This document shows, in pieces, positions 27,172-35,561 of a stretch of DNA of 64,000 bases. Made by a program: the position numbers and the translations under genes. This DNA comes from Metabacillus bambusae (GTDB taxonomy: Bacteria > Bacillota > Bacilli > Bacillales > Bacillaceae). The stretch spans positions 52,664 through 116,663 of the forward strand of contig NZ_JAGDEL010000022.1 of the NCBI RefSeq assembly GCF_017497975.1. The letters run 5' to 3'. The notes beneath the pieces are model-generated. The model did not search any database. It was given only the letters and a program-made list of their open reading frames with translations, and was not told the DNA's origin. How positions within the stretch are numbered: position 1 is the stretch's first letter; each line of letters begins with the position of its first letter.

Positions 27172-27789
27172 ATGGGAGAGCCTATACGTATTGGAGTTGG
27201 AGGTCCTGTTGGAGCAGGAAAAACACTCTTAGTTGATAAACTAACTCGTGAATTAATGGAGGAATTCGAGCTTGCGGTCATTACAAATGATATTTATACG
27301 AAAGAGGATGCCCAATTTTTAATAAAGAGCGGAGCACTGCCAGAGGATCGAATTATTGGTGTTGAAACAGGAGGGTGTCCACATACTGCAATACGTGAGG
27401 ATGCATCAATGAATTTCGCTGCAATTGAAGAATTAACTGACCGACATACTAATCTTGATTTAATCTTTGTTGAAAGCGGTGGGGATAATCTTGCTGCAAC
27501 GTTTAGTCCTGAGCTAGTCAATTTTTCAATCTATATTATCGATGTTGCCCAAGGTGAAAAAATACCGAGAAAGGGCGGACAGGGTATGATTAAATCTGAT
27601 TTATTTATCATTAATAAAATCGATCTAGCACCATATGTGGGTGCAGACCTAGAAGTAATGAGAAGAGATACTCTTGCATCCCGTGGAGACAGACCTTATA
27701 TCTTTACAAACCTTAAGGATGGTACAGGAGTTCCCGATGTTGTTAATTGGATTAAGCGTGAAGCATTTTTGGTTGGACTTGAAGCATGA
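27172..27789 (+). CDS. ureG: Urease accessory GTPase UreG
   Basis: A SIMIBI-class GTPase whose GTP hydrolysis drives nickel insertion. The P-loop GGPVGAGKT (about residues 10-18), the nickel-binding CPH motif in [17 protein letters not shown], and the guanine motif NKID are intact. ATG 27172 (MGEPIRIG) follows AAAGGA at eight bases; the ATG at 27163 directly abuts it. The stop overlaps the ureD start (ATGA). Confidence 0.96.
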   Translation: MGEPIRIGVGGPVGAGKTLLVDKLTRELMEEFELAVITNDIYTKEDAQFLIKSGALPEDRIIGVETGGCPHTAIREDASMNFAAIEELTDRHTNLDLIFVESGGDNLAATFSPELVNFSIYIIDVAQGEKIPRKGGQGMIKSDLFIINKIDLAPYVGADLEVMRRDTLASRGDRPYIFTNLKDGTGVPDVVNWIKREAFLVGLEA

Positions 27790-28598
27790 CTTACACAGGC
27801 TACCTTGAACTAGAGGTAGGAAAAAAACAGGATCGATCAGTTATTACAAACAGTTTTTTTGATGGAGTCTTAAAAATAACACGACCTACCTATTTAGATG
27901 GAGGACTTCCATTGCTAACCCTTATCCATGTTGGTGGTGGCTATGTTGATGGGGACACATACAAAACAGAGGTTATTATGCATGAATCCTCACGGCTAGC
28001 ACTTACAACACAAGCATCAACAAAGGTATATAAATCACCTCGTTTTGGTGTTAACCAATCGATGGATTATTTTTTGAAACCAAATAGTGAACTGTATATA
28101 AAGCAAGATTCTTTAATTCCTTATAAAGACGCAAATTTCACTCAGAATACAAATGTGTACATGAGTTCATCTGCAGTATTTTATTATACAGATATCATAA
28201 CACCAGGCTGGTCTGAGGATGGAAAACATTTTCAATATAAAAAGGTTGCTTCAAAGATGAAAATTTATGTTGATGATGAATTAGCCGTTTTTGATCATCA
28301 ACTATTACAGCCGTGTGAACAGCTTGAAAAAATGTTGTATTTAGAAGGCTATACACATATTGGTACAATGTTTTTTCTCCATCCACAAATAAATGAGCGC
28401 ATTATTGAAGAATTACGAGAAGAATTAATATGTTATAAAAAGGTTCGTTTTGGTATAAGCATACTTAACGTAAAGGGTATGTCTGTAAGAATATTAGCCA
28501 ATAGTACACCGATCATTGAATCCTTTTTTACTAAATGTGATAGTTTATTAAGAGGACTCTTAAATAACGAGGTAATCATTGAGTGGAGAAAAGGATAA
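27786..28598 (+). CDS. ureD: Urease accessory protein UreD (UreH)
   Basis: A 270-residue UreD-family scaffold that binds apourease first. Family segments are [21 protein letters not shown] ([13 protein letters not shown]), [13 protein letters not shown] and [16 protein letters not shown]. It overlaps ureG by 4 bp. Placing ureD last, after ureG, is the usual Bacillus order. It ends the accessory gene set, followed by a degenerate repeat element and the nickel permease. Confidence 0.94.
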   Translation: MTYTGYLELEVGKKQDRSVITNSFFDGVLKITRPTYLDGGLPLLTLIHVGGGYVDGDTYKTEVIMHESSRLALTTQASTKVYKSPRFGVNQSMDYFLKPNSELYIKQDSLIPYKDANFTQNTNVYMSSSAVFYYTDIITPGWSEDGKHFQYKKVASKMKIYVDDELAVFDHQLLQPCEQLEKMLYLEGYTHIGTMFFLHPQINERIIEELREELICYKKVRFGISILNVKGMSVRILANSTPIIESFFTKCDSLLRGLLNNEVIIEWRKG

Positions 28599-28624
28599 AT
28601 AGTAGCAATACTCATTAAATTATT

Positions 28625-28685
28625 GGCTCTGTTAGACTTGGTTGATTGATTTCTAATGTAGGTGTTCGCTCCAATCAACAGAGCG
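28625..28685 (-). repeat. Degenerate short dispersed repeat (MITE-like remnant)
   Basis: About 61 bp. It begins GGCTCTGTTA, contains GGTTGATTG and CCAATCAACA, and ends CAGAGCG, matching the ends of the element at 53579-53681 with a deleted core. Flanks AAATTATT and AAATAATT are similar but not identical. It sits between ureD and the nickel permease gene. Confidence 0.5.
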
Positions 28686-28758
28686 AAATAATTATAAATT
28701 ATGGTGATTATTTAGTGATTTGTAGATAAAAAGATTAGCATTGAACGGAGAGAAATTC

Positions 28759-29400
28759 ATGGATATAAATCTAGTAACGATATTAGGCATAGGCTTTGTT
28801 TTAGGCATCAAGCATTCAATTGAACCTGACCATGTGATTGCTGTTTCAACGATGGCAAGTAAAACAAAGAAACTGTGGAGTACGTCCCTAACAGGTATTT
28901 TTTGGGGGATCGGTCATACAGCAACATTATTTATTGTGGGACTACTACTTATAGGGTTTAAAGTTGCTTTATCAGAAAAGTGGGCATTAACACTAGAGAT
29001 GCTTGTTGGTTTCATGTTAGTTTACTTAGGAATAAAAGCAATTTTATCTAGAACGACAACATTTCATGAACATCGTTCTGAAAAGCAAACATATTTAAAA
29101 TCAGCGTTTATTGGATTTATCCATGGATTAGCAGGAAGCTCGGCAATGGTGCTGCTAACTATGAATACCATTGATACATTATGGCTAGGTGCAGTTTATA
29201 TTATCATCTTCGGCATTGGCACATGTATCGGAATGATGCTATTTACTAGTTTATTGGGAATCCCATTCAATGTTGCAAAAGATCGCTTATTGATTCATAA
29301 AAACCTCGTGCAACTAACTGGTGGCATTAGTACTGTATTTGGTATTTTTTATATATACAATCTAGGAGTAACTGAGGGTTTATTTGCATTATGGTTTTAA
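28759..29400 (+). CDS. Nickel permease, NiCoT/UreH type
   Basis: A polytopic membrane protein of about 213 residues with the NiCoT signature HX4DH (GIKHSIEPDHVIAVSTM) in an early helix and a second conserved segment GIFWGIGHTATLF. Proteins of this type import Ni2+ for urease and were named UreH in some thermophilic Bacillus urease clusters. ATG 28759 follows GGAGAG by six bases; TTG 28741 lies upstream of that site. It follows the urease genes and supplies the metal they need. It ends before a 23-bp perfect hairpin. Confidence 0.87.
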   Translation: MDINLVTILGIGFVLGIKHSIEPDHVIAVSTMASKTKKLWSTSLTGIFWGIGHTATLFIVGLLLIGFKVALSEKWALTLEMLVGFMLVYLGIKAILSRTTTFHEHRSEKQTYLKSAFIGFIHGLAGSSAMVLLTMNTIDTLWLGAVYIIIFGIGTCIGMMLFTSLLGIPFNVAKDRLLIHKNLVQLTGGISTVFGIFYIYNLGVTEGLFALWF

Positions 29401-29780
29401 CAAGTAACAAAGTATGTTAGGAAAAGTGTGGGGATTTTCTTTTTGATGACCAATTTATCCATCACTCTTTAAAGTAACCCGATAAGTTGGTTTTAGAATA
29501 TGTAGAAAAATCGTTAGAAGGGAAAATGATCTCATTTTCCCTTCTAACGATTTTATAAAACTTCCACAAATACTCCCCCTCAAATTAAAACTGCTATCAA
29601 GGATTCTTCAAATTAAATCGACCTCGATGATAGACGTTGTTCCAAAGTTAATTGTAAGTAATTAATTCCCTAAATGACTATCTAAAAATGAAGCCTATTT
29701 TTCTTCTCCAAATAATAAAGGATTAAAGAGGATTTAATTAGAATATATAGTAATAAATAATTGGATAAAGGGGTTTTTTA
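29401..29780. other. Gap between the nickel permease and pepF genes
   Basis: Apart from the long hairpin at 29507-29554 nothing coding is seen. The AT-rich 3' part must carry the pepF promoter. Confidence 0.5.
29507..29554 (+). terminator. Long perfect hairpin, probable terminator of the urea operon
   Basis: A 23-bp perfect stem with a two-base loop. The arm reads AAAATCGTTAGAAGGGAAAA and three further bases, and the 3' arm ends in TTTT. Confidence 0.75.
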
Positions 29781-31568
29781 ATGAAGACATATACTTCAAG
29801 AAAAGAGATACCAACCCATGAAAAATGGAATTTAGCAGATATTTATTCTGATCAGAGCAAATGGGAAGAAGATTACAAGCTTATTGAAGAAATCGCAGAA
29901 AAGTTAAAAGAATTTGATGGTGACATTCATAACGGACATTCCCTGTATCAATACCTCAAACAAAGTGAAGAGCTATCATTTTTGATGAACAAAATATATG
30001 CATTTGCCATGTTAAATGTGGATGAGGATACGAGGGAAACACAAGCGCAATCCTTGTTAGATCGTGCAAAACAACTTAATGTGAAAGCTAGTGCAGCAAC
30101 TTCCTTCTTCATGCCTTATTTGCTTAGCTTAGAAGAAGAGGTATTAAAAGGATACATATCTGAAGAAGAGCGCCTAACTTATTTTGAAGATGATTTATTA
30201 GAGTCATTCCGTTACAAAAAACACGTTTTAAGTAAAGAGCAAGAAGAAGTTTTATCACAATTAGGGGAAGCAATGTCCGTTCCTGGCCATACATATGGCA
30301 TGATGAATAACGCGGATATTAAATTTGGAGAAGTTACAAATGACAATGGTGAACAGGTAGAGTTAACTAGGGGAATGTATGCGAAATTAATTGAAGACGA
30401 AGACCGCGAAAAGCGCAAAGAAGCGTATAAGGCATATTATAAGCCTTACTTACAATTAAAGAACTCAATTGCCGCAACACTTTCGGCAGCTATAAAAAAT
30501 AATGTTACTCTGGCTAAAATTCGCCATTATCCTTCAGTGCTGGAAAAAGCGTTATTTGGTGATAATGTACCTAAAGACGTGTATGAAAATCTCATTACTA
30601 CAACCAAAAAAAATATTGCTCCATATCATCATTATACTAGGATTCGTAAGGAAAAGTTAAAAGTGGATGAACTTCGTCAGTATGATCTAAGTGTACCTCT
30701 AGTAAGTGGAGTAAAGCAGGAAATTACTTTTGAGGAAGCATATGAAACAATGTGTAAGGCCTTATCTCCTTTAGGAGAAGAGTATATAAGCATCCTAAAA
30801 GAATTTAAAGATTCAAGATATATAGATGTCAGGGAAACACCTGGTAAGCGATCAGGTGCTTACAACTTAGGTATTTATGGTGTTCATCCGTTTATTCTCT
30901 TAAATCATCAGGATGATTTAAACAGTTTATTTACGTTGGTACATGAATGTGGCCATGGTGTTCACAGTAAGTTAAGCTCACAACATCAACCACAAATTAC
31001 CGCGCGTTATAGTATTTTTGTTGCAGAAGTAGCATCAACTGTTAATGAGGTACTGTTAATTAATTATTTATTAAACAATGAAACAAATCCTGAAATTCGA
31101 AAATCCTTACTTAATCATTTTATAGACCAATTTAAGGGCACGTTTTTTACTCAAGTAATGTTTGCGGAGTTTGAGAAGAAAACACACGAAATGGTAGAGA
31201 AGGGGTTGCCTTTAAATGTAGATGTTTTTAATCAAATCTACGAGGCTTTATTCAGAGAATATAATGGTGAAGAAATTGTATTTGATGATGAAGTGAAATA
31301 TGGTTGGGCACGAATTCCTCACTTCTATCGTCCGTTTTACGTCTATAAATATGCTACAGGATTTGCATCAGCGATCCATCTTGCAACAAAGATTCTTGAA
31401 GGGGATCAAGCCACATTGAACTCATATCTGGAATTTTTAAAGAGTGGAAGCTCTGATTACCCACTCGAATTGTTGAAAAAGACTGGAGTTGACTTAACGA
31501 CTCCATACCCAATTGAAAATTCACTTAATCGATTTCGAGATTTGGTAGATGAGTTTTCGAGATTATAA
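29781..31568 (+). CDS. pepF: Oligoendopeptidase F (M3B metallopeptidase)
   Basis: A 595-residue cytosolic zinc peptidase that degrades peptides of roughly 7-17 residues. The HExxH zinc motif is His388-Glu-Cys-Gly-His392 (LVHECGHGVHSKLS), and the third-ligand region SIFVAEVASTVNE follows at the expected distance. The C-terminal YGWARIPHFYRPFYVYKYATGFASA segment is typical of PepF. AAGGGG precedes the ATG. It is monocistronic, followed by a 22-bp perfect hairpin. Confidence 0.95.
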   Translation: MKTYTSRKEIPTHEKWNLADIYSDQSKWEEDYKLIEEIAEKLKEFDGDIHNGHSLYQYLKQSEELSFLMNKIYAFAMLNVDEDTRETQAQSLLDRAKQLNVKASAATSFFMPYLLSLEEEVLKGYISEEERLTYFEDDLLESFRYKKHVLSKEQEEVLSQLGEAMSVPGHTYGMMNNADIKFGEVTNDNGEQVELTRGMYAKLIEDEDREKRKEAYKAYYKPYLQLKNSIAATLSAAIKNNVTLAKIRHYPSVLEKALFGDNVPKDVYENLITTTKKNIAPYHHYTRIRKEKLKVDELRQYDLSVPLVSGVKQEITFEEAYETMCKALSPLGEEYISILKEFKDSRYIDVRETPGKRSGAYNLGIYGVHPFILLNHQDDLNSLFTLVHECGHGVHSKLSSQHQPQITARYSIFVAEVASTVNEVLLINYLLNNETNPEIRKSLLNHFIDQFKGTFFTQVMFAEFEKKTHEMVEKGLPLNVDVFNQIYEALFREYNGEEIVFDDEVKYGWARIPHFYRPFYVYKYATGFASAIHLATKILEGDQATLNSYLEFLKSGSSDYPLELLKKTGVDLTTPYPIENSLNRFRDLVDEFSRL

Positions 31569-31616
31569 AGAAAAATCAATGATACAAAATTGTAATGAGT
31601 TACCTCCGATAAGTCT

Positions 31617-31674
31617 AACCTCCAACATACTATATAGTGACTTTTTAAAGAAACTATATAGTATGTTGGAGGTT
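31617..31674. repeat. 22-bp perfect inverted repeat downstream of pepF
   Basis: Left arm 31617-31638 (starts AACCTCCAACATACTATATA) is perfectly complementary to 31653-31674, with a 14-base loop. It may terminate pepF, although T tracts are poor; it could also be a palindromic element remnant. Confidence 0.6.
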
Positions 31675-31757
31675 CTGACCATTTGTTATTTTTAGTTTCT
31701 GAGACTAATAAAAGCAAGTCATTTGGCCGAGGAGAAGGATAAAATTGATATTGTTTG

Positions 31758-31795
31758 AAGGGATACCATTTGGCTTATTGCAGATGGTATCCTTT
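31758..31795 (+). terminator. Rho-independent terminator-like hairpin
   Basis: GGATACCAT pairs with ATGGTATCC and is followed by TTTTTTATTTTT. No upstream gene other than pepF explains it, so it may end readthrough from pepF or an unrecognised short transcript. Confidence 0.6.
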
Positions 31796-31963
31796 TTTAT
31801 TTTTATATTGGTAGTTTCTGAGCCTGTTATACCTAACTGAACAAAATTTAAGGACAAGTATGCAAAATTGCTCATCTTAGTAATAATACTTTTTCTTATT
31901 CTTCAAAATGGCAGCTAACAGCCGAAAAGTTGAGAATTATGCATAAACGATAAAAAATAAACA

Positions 31964-31992
31964 AACTCCAAACCTTTCTATAGGTTTGTTTA
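31964..31992 (-). terminator. Terminator for the DUF3231 gene
   Basis: On the minus strand an AAACAAAC/GTTTGTTT stem is followed by ATTTTTT, about 85 bp past the stop codon. Confidence 0.55.
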
Positions 31993-32077
31993 TGTAATCT
32001 TAATATTGCAAAGGATATAGATTGTTTTTGCTCTGCTTAGTTTGTACCTTCATTACGAAGGTAGCACAATAAAAGTA

Positions 32078-32632
32078 TTAGCTTAATGGTTTTTGAGAAC
32101 CAGGTGGGACGTAAAACGGTGGTATCTTAATCCATCCGCGTTTACGCATTAAATGTTTTAATCTAGTCGCAAAAGCGATTTTTTCTGCTTGAAACTGAAC
32201 AAACAATAAACCAACATCTGTACGAATAGACTCAGTAGTGGCACTAGCTGCTTTCATAATCAAACTAATGATTTTTAAAGATAATTCGTTTGCAATCACA
32301 TCATCCGTTAATTTAACACCAAGAGGAATACTGTTAGAATCTGATATTGGCATATCTTCAGGGGAAGAAGGTAATGTAATTCCTTCCTTAATCATGAAAT
32401 CATGGAGTCGTTTCCTTTGACTGGTCCCGAGTTTCATATCTTCTTCAAGAATTTCTTTTAGTTCATCATCATCCGTGGTATTTATAGCTGATTGAACTGA
32501 TACTTTGGCTAATTCAAGACCTGCCAAGTAAATCCAACATGCCATAACTTCTCCGACATGAAGAGGTTGATCTTCATCTTGAACTGTCATTGATTTCATG
32601 GCATCCATAACTGTTTCCCATACATTTACCAT
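32078..32632 (-). CDS. DUF3231 family protein
   Basis: A helical protein of about 184 residues of the DUF3231 family, found in Bacillus and relatives; its function is not established. The start is placed at 32632 (MVNVWETVMDAMKS) because AGGAGGGA lies six bases before it, whereas the longer frame to 32713 has an unlikely N-terminus. The composition suggests a ferritin-like helical bundle (LHVGEVMACWIYLAGLELA and repeated acidic helices), but this is an inference. Transcribed alone. Confidence 0.75.
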   Translation of the reverse strand: MVNVWETVMDAMKSMTVQDEDQPLHVGEVMACWIYLAGLELAKVSVQSAINTTDDDELKEILEEDMKLGTSQRKRLHDFMIKEGITLPSSPEDMPISDSNSIPLGVKLTDDVIANELSLKIISLIMKAASATTESIRTDVGLLFVQFQAEKIAFATRLKHLMRKRGWIKIPPFYVPPGSQKPLS

Positions 32633-32900
32633 GAGATTCCCTCCTGATTTTGTAGCTTTACTTTTTATATTGTTTGTCCCATAAGATTTTTTATTCAAAA
32701 GTTGATAATACAAATTAGGGAATGTTGAAATTAAATAGTTTTATCTACGAATGGGGAATTATTACAATAAAGCATCATTAATATACACCAGGGGAGAATT
32801 ATGATTTATAGGAGTAAGTTTTATATTGTAAAAAGCGAGTTTGTCGAGATTTTTAAGAATCATCTACAAATCTTTCTTTGTCGTAATCTTTTTTAAGAAA

Positions 32901-33119
32901 TGCTCTTTTCTAAGAGATTGTTGCTTTTAAAACAAAAACTATTTCAGGTTGATTGGAACGGATTGCGAGACTCCTGCGGGTGCAACAGGACAGGAGAGAC
33001 ACCGCAGGCGTTTACGCCGAGGAGGCTCACCGCCCGCCCCGCGGAAAGCGAGCAACTCTGGCTGCAATCAACCACACCGCACTACTTGGTAAAAAGCAAC
33101 AAAGTTTACGAGAACAGCC
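32901..33119 (+). repeat. Dispersed MITE-like element, copy A
   Basis: A 219-bp non-coding element with imperfect terminal inverted repeats of about 30 bp (left GCTCTTTTC...GTTGCTTTT, right AAAAAGCAAC...GAACAGCC) and a GC-rich core containing CCGCCCGCCCCGCGG. It is flanked by the 8-bp direct repeat TTAAGAAA (32893-32900 and 33120-33127). Bases 32902-32940 are identical to 49762-49800 of copy B. A short frame running through it is not a gene. Confidence 0.85.
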
Positions 33120-33216
33120 TTAAGAAATTAACTTTTATTCTTTATTAAGGGTAAATTAAATGATTGTACATATGGATATAATACATTTAAAAGAACCTTG
33201 AAAAAAGGATGATCCT

Positions 33217-33732
33217 ATGATTTATATTTACAATGATTATGGTGGAACACATACAACATCACTAGCAGCTGCCTACCATCTAAAACTTTTGAAACCACCT
33301 TCAAGAATGCTAACAAAGGAAGAAATATTAGCTGTTCCCTTCTTTAATAAATTAACAAAAAAGGATGCAGGAAAAATAATTTTTCATGGAATAGATGATG
33401 AAGGCCATTCTGTCTATACTATCGGTAGAAGATCTTCCAAGTTGGTTGTACCAGCTTTAAAAAACATATGTTTATTATTACAGAATAGATATCAACTTGA
33501 AGAAAAGATTATTTTCTCAAATACTTCTCCAACAGTACCTCTTGCTATGACAATAGGGGGTTTTTTCTCAAGAGGATTAGGAATTGATTTCATTGGTGTT
33601 CCTTTACTTGTAAAAGGTGCACAGCAATGTTGTGAACACGTTTATCAGTTAGTTGAAAATACAAAACAAATTGCCAAAGAAACGACTGTAGAAAAAATCA
33701 TCACGCTTGAGAATGAAAATTTTCAAGCGTGA
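33217..33732 (+). CDS. DUF3189 family protein
   Basis: A 171-residue protein resembling the DUF3189 family of Firmicutes; the role is unknown. It begins MIYIYNDYGGTHTTSLAAAYHL, with a P-loop-like GGTHTTS turn that is not a canonical Walker A, and has a FFSRGLGIDFIGVPLLVKGAQQ segment. AAGGATGATCC lies upstream of the ATG. The stop codon is embedded in its own terminator stem. No operon partner. Confidence 0.7.
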   Translation: MIYIYNDYGGTHTTSLAAAYHLKLLKPPSRMLTKEEILAVPFFNKLTKKDAGKIIFHGIDDEGHSVYTIGRRSSKLVVPALKNICLLLQNRYQLEEKIIFSNTSPTVPLAMTIGGFFSRGLGIDFIGVPLLVKGAQQCCEHVYQLVENTKQIAKETTVEKIITLENENFQA

Positions 33733-33740
33733 TGATTTTT
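33693..33740 (+). terminator. Terminator overlapping the end of the DUF3189 gene
   Basis: A perfect 18-bp stem (33693-33710 with 33723-33740), arm AAAAATCATCACGCTTGA, ending in TTTTT. The stop codon lies within the 3' arm. Confidence 0.85.
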
Positions 33741-34479
33741 AATTTTTCACCAATGTTAAAAATGCTATTGATGGATAAAATAACGAAAGAAATGAAAGGT
33801 TCATTTATACATGTCGAACGATTTATTTGTAGTTAATTATATTGAGAAAGCATCTTTTCTGAATGAAATTGAATTGGTGATTTAAGATATAGTGTATTAG
33901 TGTTAGGGAAAGAAAGTGTTCTTCTTGTTATATGTTATTCTGAAATAATATAGTTTCTTTATTAGGACGACCAATTTTTACACGATTTTCCCAGTAGACT
34001 ATATTAAAATAATAGCTATAGTTCCATTAAGAGGAAAAATAAACTACTCATATTACCAGTCTCTAAGGTTCGAATTTAAGTTGTCACTACAACTACAGCT
34101 ACTAATGGTCAAGCAATCAATATTCCTATTTTGCCCTCTCACTTTTCCAATTAACGTTTAATTCAATCTGCGTAATTTATCTACAAGGCATCCAAGCAAG
34201 CTTTATTCTATTTTACATTATGTCACGTAAGGTAGTTACAGGATTTTCCATCCTGGATAAGAAAAGCTTATTTTTACCTATTAAAATAATAATAGACTTC
34301 ACACTTTCCAACATTTTAGTATTATTCTATTTTTCACTTTTATAAATCATCATTAAGTTATTAATTTCCTTATCTAGTTTAGGTTTTTTTCTATTAATAA
34401 ACATGTGATGTTCGTCTGCTTATACATTTTTTATCATGCGAACACACTGTATATAAAAGCTACTAAAGGGGGATGAAAT
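33733..34479. other. Long AT-rich gap before the pyrimidine catabolic operon
   Basis: About 750 bp without a credible reading frame. It must contain the operon promoter, possibly near ACTGTATATAAAAG (34447-34460). A search by eye for TnrA, cre or riboswitch motifs gave nothing convincing. TGTTCG (34409-34414) and CGAACA (34439-34444) form a spaced inverted pair that could be an operator. Confidence 0.4.
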
Positions 34480-35370
34480 ATGTCAGATTTAGTGAAAATT
34501 GGTCTAATTCAAGCATCAAATGATGTGGATGGTCATGAACCGATTCAGGTTCATAAAGAAAAAGCGATAGAAAAGCATTTAAAACTTGTGAGAGAAGCTG
34601 CTGAAAAAGGTGCACAAATCATCTGTTTACAGGAAATATTTTATGGACCTTATTTCTGTGCTGAACAAAATACAAAATGGTATGACTCTGCAGAAGAAAT
34701 TCCGAATGGTCCGACAACAAGGTTATTTCAAGAGCTTGCAAAAGAATTAAGTGTTGTCATTGTTCTACCAATCTATGAAAGAGAAGGTATTGCTACATAC
34801 TACAATACTGCTGCTGTCATTGATGCAGATGGAACATACCTTGGGAAATATAGAAAACAACATATCCCACATGTAGGAGTGGGGAATGAAGGCTGTGGCT
34901 TCTGGGAAAAGTATTACTTTAAACCAGGTAATCTTGGTTACCCTGTTTTTGACACAGCCTATGCGAAGGTTGGCGTTTATATTTGCTATGATCGTCATTT
35001 CCCAGAAGGTGCGAGATTACTAGGTTTACATGGGGCTGAAGTTGTATTTAATCCTTCAGCCACAGTTGCAGGTTTATCTGAGTACCTTTGGAAACTAGAA
35101 CAACCTGCACACGCAGTAGCCAATGGGTATTATTTAGGAGCAATTAATCGCGTTGGGTATGAAGGGCCATGGAATATGGGTGAGTTTTACGGTCAATCGT
35201 ATTTAGTAGATCCTCGAGGAGACTTTGTAGTAATGGGAAGTCGTGATAAGGATGAAGTGATCATTGGCGAAATGAATAAAAAGTTAATTCGAGAAGTCCG
35301 TGATGTCTGGCAATTCTATCGTGATCGTCGCCCTGAAACATATAATGAAATGACTTCATTATTACCTTAA
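34480..35370 (+). CDS. Beta-ureidopropionase (N-carbamoyl-beta-alanine amidohydrolase)
   Basis: A 296-residue nitrilase-superfamily enzyme that hydrolyses N-carbamoyl-beta-alanine to beta-alanine, CO2 and ammonia. The catalytic triad is Glu52 (CLQEIFYGPYF), Lys126 (KYRKQHIPH) and Cys169 (GVYICYDRHFPEGAR). The IPHVGVGNEGCGFWEKYYFKPG stretch matches ureidopropionases rather than general nitrilases. AAAGGGGGATG precedes the start. It is first in a cluster with all other steps of reductive pyrimidine breakdown, which fixes the assignment. Confidence 0.9.
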   Translation: MSDLVKIGLIQASNDVDGHEPIQVHKEKAIEKHLKLVREAAEKGAQIICLQEIFYGPYFCAEQNTKWYDSAEEIPNGPTTRLFQELAKELSVVIVLPIYEREGIATYYNTAAVIDADGTYLGKYRKQHIPHVGVGNEGCGFWEKYYFKPGNLGYPVFDTAYAKVGVYICYDRHFPEGARLLGLHGAEVVFNPSATVAGLSEYLWKLEQPAHAVANGYYLGAINRVGYEGPWNMGEFYGQSYLVDPRGDFVVMGSRDKDEVIIGEMNKKLIREVRDVWQFYRDRRPETYNEMTSLLP

Positions 35371-35399
35371 GTGAATTATTTCAACTCATAATAAATAGA

Positions 35400-35522
35400 G
35401 AGGCTGATACAAAAATATAGGGTTTGGCTACACTATCCGCTAGTATATGGCCTTCTTAAAGCTTTATATGTATATGTATATGTATATGTTGATGGGATGG
35501 TCATAGCCTTATAATCAGCCTC
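35400..35522 (+). repeat. Inverted repeat enclosing a TATATG x4 microsatellite
   Basis: GAGGCTGAT (35400-35408) pairs with ATCAGCCTC (35514-35522), and an inner GGCTA/TAGCC pair can extend the structure. Inside are four tandem TATATG units (35465-35488). It lies between the ureidopropionase and preT genes and could attenuate transcription. Confidence 0.6.
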
Positions 35523-35561
35523 CCTTTACGATTGCTTGATTAAAGAAAAGGAGGCATTGTA

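Larger units (their letters stand above)
31569..32077. other. Gap rich in hairpins between pepF and the DUF3231 gene
   Basis: No gene is supported. It holds three inverted repeats (31617-31674, 31758-31795, 31964-31992), described separately. Confidence 0.6.

Noticed and set aside
32900..33148. An 82-residue reading frame
   Set aside because: It lies inside the repeat element and is not kept in frame in copy B.
34130..34240. TnrA-like half sites before the pyrimidine operon
   Set aside because: TGTCA is followed by TTACA at the wrong spacing (10 rather than 7 bases).
35465..35488. TATATG repeats as a CRISPR-like array
   Set aside because: The units are 6 bp tandem repeats without spacers.
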